Below, one piece after another: positions 23,344-35,612 of a stretch of 35,612 nt of DNA; the stretch's first letter is position 1, and each line of letters begins with the position of its first letter. A program made the translations under genes and the position numbers. The stretch is taken from the NCBI RefSeq assembly GCF_004348315.1, contig NZ_SMKC01000037.1:1-35612 (forward strand), read 5' to 3'. This DNA comes from Streptomyces sp. 8K308 (GTDB lineage Bacteria; Actinomycetota; Actinomycetes; Streptomycetales; Streptomycetaceae). The notes under the pieces are model-generated. The model made no database searches. It was not told the origin of the DNA and saw nothing but the letters and a program-made list of their open reading frames with translations.

Positions 23344-24654
23344 ATGCCACACAATGGCGCACGGAACGTCATGGTCACCGGAATGGGATTTTGTCTCCCC
23401 GGCCACACCAAGCCAACCTTAACTGCCGGTGACGTCTGGGCTGTCGCTTCTCAAGGCGACCACTGCCTCCTGCACGACGAGCTCTACTACGGCTCGGTCA
23501 ACCTCTCCGACGACGCGTTCGACGAGCGCCTACCCGATGTGCCCGCCTTCTTCTCGCAGCACTACACCAACGCGCACCGGTACGGCCTGGTGTCGCTGGC
23601 CGAGGCCAGCGCCGACGCGGGGTTCGAACCGCACGCGGACGACCTGAGTCGGGCCGCCATCCTGGTGGGGCGGGGCGGCGTGGACGCCAACGTCGACAGT
23701 TACCTCTCCATCCTGCGCGCCGACCCCGAGCGTACGGAGCCGCTCGCCGCCATGGAGCTCTTCGTCGCCGGGGAGCAGGCGGTGACCCCCTCCGACGTGG
23801 CCCTGGTGCAGAGCGCGCTCACCCGGTCGAACGGCCCGTGCTTCACCGTGTCGTGCGGTTGCGCGTCGTCCGCCGTGCAGATCGGCAACGCGCGACGGCT
23901 CATCGCCGACGGCGAGGTCGACGTCGCGATCGTGACGGGCGTCGACGTCTTCAATATCGGGCTGATCAGGAACATCCAGCGCCTGCTGCACGGTGCCCAG
24001 CGGACCTACGACGCCTTCCGCTCCGGCGACATGCCGGAACTGCTGCCGTCCTTCGAGTCGCTGATGCGTCCCTACGACCGGCGGGCGACCAGCATCAACC
24101 ACGGCGAGGGCGCCGCCACCCTGATCCTGGAGAGCCGCGAGCACGCGGAGCGGCGCGGGGCGCACGCCTACGGACAGGTGCTGGCCACGGCCATGACCCG
24201 TGACGGGCTAGCCAACCCGTTGGCAGCCGACGAGACCGGGGCGGAACTGGTGAGCGCGGTGCGAGGCTGCCTCGGCGACCGGTGGCGCATCGACCAGATC
24301 CCGTACGTGCACGGCGGCAGCGACGGCAACACCGTGGTCACCGCGTTCGAGGCGGGCGCGGTCCGAGAGTTGTACGGGGAGGACTCCGGGCTGCTCATGA
24401 CCTCCCAGGAGGGCTGCTTCGGTCACAACGGCGCGCCTGCCGGGTGTCTCGGCGTCGCCTTGACGCTGCTGATGATGGAGCGCGGCGAGGTGTGCCCGAC
24501 CGCCAACTGCGAGGAGCCGGCCGAGGGGCTGCCCTTCGACCCCGTGCCGGGCGCGATCCCCAGGGCGCTCGACTTCGACTACGCGCTGAGTTTCAACTAC
24601 CAGGTCGGCGGCGTGAAGAACGCCATCCTCCTGGGCAGCCCCGACGCCGGATGA
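23344..24654 (+). CDS. Stand-alone beta-ketoacyl synthase (FabF/KAS II-like, atypical)
   Basis: 436 aa thiolase-fold ketosynthase. Catalytic residues by position: Cys173 (in VSCGCASSA), His323 (YVHGGSDGN) and His361 (GHNGAPAG). The lysine that usually precedes the second His in FabF and type I KS (K-S-x-x-G-H) is not present: the segment reads TSQEGCFGHN. The N-terminal third is divergent and has few of the usual KS landmarks. Codon 26 is TTA (23419-23421), suggesting bldA dependence in Streptomyces. AGGAAAGG lies about 12 nt upstream. It stands 21 nt before the large PKS. It may start chains, extend a primer, or act as a decarboxylase/chain-length factor partner; which one is not shown by the sequence. 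Confidence 0.82.
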   Translation: MPHNGARNVMVTGMGFCLPGHTKPTLTAGDVWAVASQGDHCLLHDELYYGSVNLSDDAFDERLPDVPAFFSQHYTNAHRYGLVSLAEASADAGFEPHADDLSRAAILVGRGGVDANVDSYLSILRADPERTEPLAAMELFVAGEQAVTPSDVALVQSALTRSNGPCFTVSCGCASSAVQIGNARRLIADGEVDVAIVTGVDVFNIGLIRNIQRLLHGAQRTYDAFRSGDMPELLPSFESLMRPYDRRATSINHGEGAATLILESREHAERRGAHAYGQVLATAMTRDGLANPLAADETGAELVSAVRGCLGDRWRIDQIPYVHGGSDGNTVVTAFEAGAVRELYGEDSGLLMTSQEGCFGHNGAPAGCLGVALTLLMMERGEVCPTANCEEPAEGLPFDPVPGAIPRALDFDYALSFNYQVGGVKNAILLGSPDAG

Positions 24655-24675
24655 CCGAAGCGGGAGGAGATTTCG

Positions 24676-30972
<6,297 letters not shown>

Positions 30973-30987
30973 CCGCCTTTGTTCCCC

Positions 30988-31029
30988 GGCCCGGGAGATT
31001 TGCCGTAAGCGGCACTCCCGGGCCTTTCT
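30988..31029 (+). terminator. Rho-independent terminator after PKS
   Basis: Perfect 10-bp stem GGCCCGGGAG / CTCCCGGGCC (30988-30997, 31015-31024) with a 17-nt loop, followed by TTTCTCATTT. It starts 16 bp after the PKS stop, so the KS-PKS operon ends here and the beta-helix gene has its own promoter in 31030-31212. Confidence 0.85.
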
Positions 31030-31212
31030 CATTTGTCGGGGCGATATATGCTTCTTCTGCCACCTCGATGCCCGGCATGCGCTTTCCGGAGTGCGTTCAA
31101 CAGTCATAACGCATCCGTCTCCCCTTTTTCGCGCCTTCCCCGTTTGTGGGTCAATTGCTTGAATTTGGCCGCAGGTGAGAACGCGCAACAGCGCACCCAT
31201 GGGAGGAGAACC

Positions 31213-32118
31213 ATGAAGCTTCGGCTCCGAATTCCGCTTCTGTGTGCGGGCGCCGGGCTCGCGGCCGGCCTGGCGCTAGTTCCCGCGGCTCCGGCCGCCG
31301 CTCAGCCGACCGTGCTCGTGCCGTGCTCCGTGACCGACCTGGTGAACGCGATCGACGCGGCCAACACCGCGGGCAGCGGCGACCTGCTGCTGGCGCCGGG
31401 GTGCACCTACACCCTGACGGCCGCCGACAGCGACGAGGACGGCCTGCCCGTGATCACCGGGGACATCACCCTCGTCGGCGCGTCAACCACCATTACCCGT
31501 AGCTCGACCGCTCCCGACTTCAGGATCTTCGAGGTGGCCGAGGGCGGGAACCTCACGCTCTCGGCGTTGACGGTCAACGGAGGCAAGACCACCGGCGACG
31601 GTGGTGGAATTCTGAATAACGGCACCGTGACGCTCAACGCCACAGCGGTGAGGAACAGCCAGGCGGCCGGCGAGGGCGGCGGGGTAGCCAACCACGGCAC
31701 CCTCAACGTCAACGCCGGCAGCCGGATCAGCTACAACTCGGCTGTCACGGGCGGGGGCGGCATCCTGAACACCGCCACCCTCGACATCACCGCCTCGAGC
31801 ATCGACCACAACTCCATCACTGGCACCGATGCGCTGGGCGGCGGTCTCTTCAACTCCGGGGGTGACGTGACGGCCGACCTGAGCAGCGTGGGTTCCAACT
31901 CGGCGCTGGCCGCAGGGGCGTCCGGTGCCGGCGTGGCCACCGTGGGCGGCACCGCCGAACTGAACCTCGACCTGGTGGGGAGCAATGTCGCCAACACCGC
32001 TCCCGGCGGCATCTACAACGACGGGACGACGCTGACGTTGACCTTCTCACTGGTGGCCGGCAACTCCCCGAGCAACTGCACCGGAAGCCCGTCTCCGGTC
32101 CCCGGTTGTCTCGGCTGA
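31213..32118 (+). CDS. Secreted right-handed beta-helix protein
   Basis: 301 aa. Sec signal peptide: MKLRLRIP, a hydrophobic core CAGAGLAAGLALVPA, cleavage near AAA-QP (residue ~31). The mature protein has a series of about 20-25-residue repeats with Gly-rich turns and Asn ladders (GDGGGILNNGTVTLNATAV, GEGGGVANHGTLNVNAGSR, GGGGILNTATLDITASS, LGGGLFNSGGDVTADLSS), as in parallel beta-helix and polymorphic-outer-membrane-protein-like repeats. Two Cys pairs may cap the ends. No catalytic residues of pectate lyases are apparent, so a binding or structural role outside the cell is as likely as polysaccharide cleavage. ATG 31213 has GGGAGGAG 5 nt upstream. It lies between the PKS and its convergent regulator; this gene has no counterpart beside regulator A. 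Confidence 0.83.
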   Translation: MKLRLRIPLLCAGAGLAAGLALVPAAPAAAQPTVLVPCSVTDLVNAIDAANTAGSGDLLLAPGCTYTLTAADSDEDGLPVITGDITLVGASTTITRSSTAPDFRIFEVAEGGNLTLSALTVNGGKTTGDGGGILNNGTVTLNATAVRNSQAAGEGGGVANHGTLNVNAGSRISYNSAVTGGGGILNTATLDITASSIDHNSITGTDALGGGLFNSGGDVTADLSSVGSNSALAAGASGAGVATVGGTAELNLDLVGSNVANTAPGGIYNDGTTLTLTFSLVAGNSPSNCTGSPSPVPGCLG

Positions 32119-32142
32119 GCTGACACGGGCCGGACAACCGAA

Positions 32143-32181
32143 GGGCGTCTACCGGGCGGAGACTCCGTCCGGTAGACGTCC
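32143..32181. terminator. Bidirectional terminator hairpin
   Basis: Stem of about 17 bp (32143-32159 with 32165-32181, two G-T wobbles, 5-nt loop), containing CGTCTACCGG and CCGGTAGACG. It lies between the convergent beta-helix gene (stop 32118) and regulator B (stop 32202) and probably ends both transcripts. Confidence 0.8.
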
Positions 32182-32201
32182 CTCTCGGCGGCTCCGATCG
32201 C

Positions 32202-33590
32202 TCACCGCGAGGTCGCGGTCCGGCAGCTCTCCAACTGCTCACGGAAGTCCCCCAGGGTGGACCGTAGGCCCTTCTGGTGGAGCAGCCGCTGGAAATCCCG
32301 AACATATTCGGCGCAGATGGAGGACCGCACACCGCTGAGCAACTCGATCGCGCGAGTCGCCGCACTGCGGCCCTCCTCGACCTCGTCCAGCTCGATCCGT
32401 GCCGAGGCGAGTAGCAGGAGGTCGATGACCCGGCGGCGGACCGCGAGCTCGGGATGCTCGGCGTGGGCGCGCTCCGCCCAGTGAGCGGACAATTCCGGCT
32501 GGCCAAGGTCGCGGTAACAGTGGGCGAACTCGCCGGCGAGGTAGGCCATGTCGAAGTAGTGCAGCCACTCGGGCTCGGTGCCGGGCTTGGCCTGCTCCAG
32601 GGCCTCGATGGCCCGGCCGATCGCGACTTCGCAGGCTTCGTTGTCGCGGAGCAGCGCGTAGCCCCGGGCCTCCGCGGCCAGGAACAGTGCCCGAGACATG
32701 GGGGTTTCCTCTCGCTCCGCGCCACCGCGCGCGGCGAGCGCCAACTGGACGACTTCCCTCGGGTGGCCGAGGGCGGGGGCCAGGTGGCCCATGCCGCAGG
32801 CGAGCACGCAGCCGCCGAGCAGTCGGTCGCCGGCGACCTGAGAAAGCCGCAGGGCCTGGACGTAGTACCGCTGGGCCAAGCTGAGCAGCCCCGTGTCAAC
32901 GGCCATGTAGGCGGCCAGGTAGTTGAGCCGGGCGACGGCGCCGAACAGGGCACGCCCGGTTGACTCGTCGTAGGAGCCGGTCAACAGGCCCGAGACAAAG
33001 GTATTGAGGTAGTGCACCACGATGGATCGCAGATGCCCGCTACCGAACCGCTGGTCGAGATCGCTCAACGCGTGGGTGGCGGCGTTCACCGCCGCCACGT
33101 CGCCGTCACCCACCCGGGAGCCGCCACTGCGGGCCACTTTGGTGTCGGGCGGGGTGATCAGCCAGTCCCGGCTGGGGCCGATGAGCGCCGACGCGGCGAT
33201 GGCCGAACCAAAGAACACCCCTCGCGGATCCGCGTCGCTGGCCCACAGGGAGCACGCCTGTTCCACGACACCCCGAATGTCCGAAGCGAACTGAAGGCCC
33301 ACGGCGCCTGCCAGGTTCCTTCCGAACGCCATGCCGATCTCTTCTAGGGAGACGGTCCTGTCCAGCCTTTCACTCAGCACCTCGGCGATGATCGCCGCCG
33401 TTCTCGCGCGTGGCCGCTGCCCGCGCAACCACCGGCTGACCGAGGTCTTGTCGTAGCGTAGTGAGATGCCCAGTTTTTCGCCCCTCGAATTAACACTGCG
33501 AGCGAGACTGGCGTTCGAGAATCCTGCCTCCTCGATCAGGGCTTCCAGGCGGTGATTCGTCTGACGCTCCAAGAGCGGTCTGGCCGCCAT
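32202..33590 (-). CDS. HTH-TPR transcriptional regulator, copy B (NsdA-like)
   Basis: 462 aa, paralogue of the regulator at 19542. N-terminal XRE-like HTH (LEALIEEAGFSNASLARSVN, DKTSVSRWLRGQRPRARTAA), then a helical TPR-like region (LAQRYYVQALRLSQVAGD, EPEWLHYFDMAYLAGEFAHC). ATG 33590 is preferred over an ATG at 33599, because GGTGAG lies 5 nt upstream and the start then matches copy A (MAAR). Most changes relative to copy A lie in the C-terminal half, the likely ligand or partner side, while the recognition helix is almost unchanged, so both could bind the same DNA. No TTA codon was seen here. Convergent with the beta-helix gene and close to the intact PKS, so it is the likely cognate regulator. 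Confidence 0.87.
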   Translation of the reverse strand: MAARPLLERQTNHRLEALIEEAGFSNASLARSVNSRGEKLGISLRYDKTSVSRWLRGQRPRARTAAIIAEVLSERLDRTVSLEEIGMAFGRNLAGAVGLQFASDIRGVVEQACSLWASDADPRGVFFGSAIAASALIGPSRDWLITPPDTKVARSGGSRVGDGDVAAVNAATHALSDLDQRFGSGHLRSIVVHYLNTFVSGLLTGSYDESTGRALFGAVARLNYLAAYMAVDTGLLSLAQRYYVQALRLSQVAGDRLLGGCVLACGMGHLAPALGHPREVVQLALAARGGAEREETPMSRALFLAAEARGYALLRDNEACEVAIGRAIEALEQAKPGTEPEWLHYFDMAYLAGEFAHCYRDLGQPELSAHWAERAHAEHPELAVRRRVIDLLLLASARIELDEVEEGRSAATRAIELLSGVRSSICAEYVRDFQRLLHQKGLRSTLGDFREQLESCRTATSR

Positions 33591-34713
33591 ATATCTCACC
33601 TTTCAAGAGTTCCCGAAGGGGCTTTCCCTGTGGAAAGCGCTCATAATTGAGGAGCGTTCCCCTGCGTGTTCCCGGATGCTCGACTGGGAACATTCTCATT
33701 TTTCCTTTTTCTTGCGACAACAGCGCCAAGTGGCAGGGGCGCCGTGTGGTGGGCCCGCCCGGCGCGCGAAAGTGGTTTGGCGGAAGGTGATCCAGGACGT
33801 GCTCCTTGTGCCCCCCAGCACGTGGCCTCTTCCCGCATGGAACGGGCGGCGCCAACAGCCGCGTGGGTTCTGGCGGCCGGTGTGCACAGTCGGGCAGTGG
33901 CGAGCCGGTGGTCTCGGCGTGCGGGCGCGAGGAAGGTCATGGCGAGGCGATCGGCTGGCAGGGGAGGCATGTCACTCGGGGGGTTGCCCTCGGGCGATCT
34001 GCTCAGCTCAGCCGTATTGAGCACTCATCCACCCCGGGCGTCTGGCATCAATGCCCGACTTGGTCGATGTGCCACGGTATGCGACGTTCTCAGAGAGGCC
34101 GTGGAGAGCGGCGGGACGAGACGTCGGCTGGGCCGCCCCGACCGCCGGCGAATCGTTGGGCTTTTCTTCGGAAGTCACGCCATATCAACGACCCTCGTGG
34201 CGCGTAGATGCGCTCCGGGGCACGCAGCGGGGATCATTCCGGCATGACGGGGGCGCTTGCCGACGTCCTGCTTTTCGGTGCCCTGCGTGCCGCGCGCGTT
34301 GTGGGAGGGGGCGCTTTTGTTTCGAAACGCCTCGCTTCGGTGACCTTCCGTGATGATCGGCCTGCCGTGGGCTACCCAGCGTCGTGTCCGGCCCGGAGTC
34401 GCTGGCGACTTACCGTCATAAAACGACCGCCTTGGGCGCCAGGTTTCTCCCGGTCTAATTTTCGCCCCGCTCGCCGCGCTCTGCACCTCCGTGCGTCCGG
34501 CGTGCGTTGCCTCGGCACACCCCCGGGGGCGTGAGCCCTCGGCGCACGACGGCTCCGTCCGCGCAACCCCGGTCTGCCAGTCGCCCTTCGGAGCCATGAA
34601 CGGGCGGTCGGTAGAGGCGGTGCGAGATCCGCTTCGAACCGCGCAATATCACATCCACCGTGCGGAAGGAGACGTACGGCGCCGCCGTCGCTGTCCCCGT
34701 GCCGTCGCGCGAC
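33591..34713. other. Intergenic stretch right of regulator B
   Basis: After the leader and promoter of regulator B (to 33720) I see no gene with convincing codon bias, ribosome site or family resemblance for about 1 kb. Short open frames occur on both strands, but have mixed codon use. It may be eroded DNA next to the insertion-sequence remains. Confidence 0.5.
33692..33720 (-). promoter_or_regulatory. Promoter of regulator B
   Basis: On the minus strand: TTGTCG (33715-33720), a 17-bp A-rich spacer, GAGAAT (33692-33697), the same layout as at regulator A. The leader is about 100 nt and contains a GCTTTCC/GGAAAGC inverted repeat at about 33621-33638, a possible operator or attenuator. Confidence 0.65.
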
Positions 34714-34946
34714 TCCAGGCATTGAGACATCCCATCGGTCCATGCCGTCAAGCGGCGGCTGGCGGCGGGGCAGGAAAGCGGCGTTCTCGTTGTATATCCG
34801 GCGGGTGGCCAGGCAGTGGTGGAGCTCCGAGGAGCCGGATGTAGAGGTTCCGCAGTGCGGCTGTGTGCCGGCCACCGTGGTTTCTGCGGCAGCGCGCGGT
34901 CGTCGGCGAATCGGGTCCGGTCGTCGCCGATCTCGGCCAGAACTCG
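34714..34946 (-). pseudogene. IS110-family transposase relic (C-terminal part)
   Basis: Read on the minus strand, SRVLAEIGDDRTRFADDRAL (from 34949) matches the C-terminal catalytic-region segment of IS110/IS116 transposases. The sequence then jumps directly to GRHTAALRNLYIRLLG, with loss of about 50 codons (the SAPVTRASGKS region), and after a one-base frameshift continues as ELHHCLATRRIYNENAAF, the usual end of these proteins. No N-terminal DEDD part is seen. Inactive. Confidence 0.8.
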
Positions 34947-35104
34947 GCTCTGCTGTACTGAGAAGGGACTGTTACACCATGACCGAAGGCCCGAGTGGCC
35001 TCCTTGATTCCCAGGAAGAGCGTTTTGGCGACCGGTCCGGAGGCAGTTGGTGATCACCTGGCTCACGGACCTCGATGAGAAACGACGGCAGTGAGCCTTT
35101 TCCA

Positions 35105-35612
35105 ACCTTAGCCTCGAAGTTTCGTGACGGGCTGCCGAGGGATTCGGTGGCCTGTTTCCGTGCCGTGAGCTGAGTCTGTGCGGGGCGAGGGCCCGAGTGT
35201 CGTCTCGGGGTGTCGCCGGGTTCCACTGCTCCGGGTGGTGAAGGGCTGTCGTAGGGATGGGTGAGTCCGATGGTCAGCCGGGGTTCGGTAGGAGTGCGAG
35301 CCGGTCGAGTGCGGCGGTGATGTGGCCGGTCCAGGGCCAGTGCCGGGACAGGCGGAGGATTCGCCGGCGGCCGGTGGTGACGAGCTGAGCGGCCGCGGAG
35401 AACAGACGGAATCGCGGACGGCGGGGCTCCCAGAGCCTGGCGGTGCCGGTGAGCGCGAGCATGGGCATCCAGGCCAGCAGGTCGAGGGCGATCTGGACGA
35501 TCTCGAGCCAGACCTTGTTCTGGGTGGTGTGGTGCAGGGGCAGGTTGCGCAGTCCGGTCGCGCGGGCGGCCCGGATCCGGTCCTCGGCCCGGGCCCGCAG
35601 CCGGTGGCGGAG
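35105..35612 (-). mobile_element. IS1380-type insertion sequence, 3' part (runs off the window)
   Basis: Contains the transposase end (35274-35612) and about 170 bp downstream of its stop. The probable outer end is near 35106, where TAGCCTCGAAGTTTCGTGAC resembles terminal repeats of actinomycete IS1380 elements; the partner repeat is outside the window, so the boundary is inferred. It lies against the IS110 relic and may have inserted into it. Confidence 0.6.
35274..35612 (-). CDS. IS1380-family transposase (partial, C-terminal)
   Basis: 112 residues visible; the N-terminus lies beyond the right edge. The segments RNLPLHHTTQNKVWLEIVQI, WMPMLALTGTARLWEPRRPR, FRLFSAAAQLVTTGRRRILR and HWPWTGHITAALDRL followed by PNPG and stop are the characteristic C-terminus of actinomycete IS1380-family DDE transposases. 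The visible part is open and has good codon use, so this copy may be intact and active. No passenger genes are seen. Confidence 0.9.
   Translation of the reverse strand, partial: LRHRLRARAEDRIRAARATGLRNLPLHHTTQNKVWLEIVQIALDLLAWMPMLALTGTARLWEPRRPRFRLFSAAAQLVTTGRRRILRLSRHWPWTGHITAALDRLALLPNPG

Noticed and set aside
31033..31212. 60-residue N-terminal extension of the beta-helix protein
   Set aside because: The signal peptide and GGGAGGAG ribosome site fix the start at 31213; the upstream frame is just open leader.
34208..34534. 108-codon plus-strand frame near the right edge
   Set aside because: No ribosome site, mixed codon use, no recognisable motif; overlaps equally poor frames on the other strand.

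Overview
The window is high-GC actinomycete DNA, most likely from Streptomyces or a close relative. The evidence is strong G/C bias at third codon positions, GTG starts, Shine-Dalgarno sites of the GGAGG type, paired HTH-TPR regulators, a DUF5988-like small protein, an IPT/TIG protein relic, IS1380 and IS110 elements, and rare TTA codons. No tRNA, rRNA or CRISPR was found.

Left half (1-17474): a cell-surface or extracellular polysaccharide locus of the Wzx/Wzy type. It holds a WecA/TagO-like lipid-carrier sugar-phosphate transferase (cut by the window edge), two nucleotide-sugar SDR enzymes, a UDP-HexNAc 6-dehydrogenase of WbpA/TviB type, a flippase, a polymerase, four GT4 glycosyltransferases, an N-acetyltransferase / PIG-L deacetylase / WbqC trio, a SAM methyltransferase, two FkbM methyltransferases and an asparagine-synthase-like protein. 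The genes form compact divergent operons: 1392->1 (-), 1607-4336 (+), 4263-5651 (-), 5833-10959 (+), 16232->10988 (-), and 16374-17474 (+) alone. The logic is: make UDP-linked HexNAc uronic acids, build a repeat unit on undecaprenyl phosphate, decorate it by methylation and N-deacetylation/acylation, flip it and polymerise it. The asparagine-synthase-like protein has lost three conserved blocks, including the ATP PP-loop, although its frame is open.

Right half (17475-35612): an accessory region built around a polyketide locus: a DUF5988-like small protein, a stand-alone ketosynthase and a 2098-residue KS-AT-DH-ER-KR-ACP polyketide synthase, followed by a secreted beta-helix protein and a convergent HTH-TPR regulator. 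About 13 kb upstream lies a second, largely destroyed version of the same arrangement: a related upstream repeat, a frameshifted PKS ketoreductase tail, and an intact regulator of exactly the same length (462 aa). Both regulators have the same promoter spacing (TTGTC(A/G), 17 bp, GAGAAT). I read this as an old tandem duplication of a PKS-regulator module in which the upstream biosynthetic genes were deleted. TTA codons, which need the bldA tRNA in Streptomyces, were seen only in the stand-alone KS and in the upstream regulator.

The right edge (34.7-35.6 kb) is insertion-sequence debris: a decayed IS110-type transposase and the 3' part of an IS1380-type transposase that runs out of the window. 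Several strong hairpins mark transcription ends between convergent genes.
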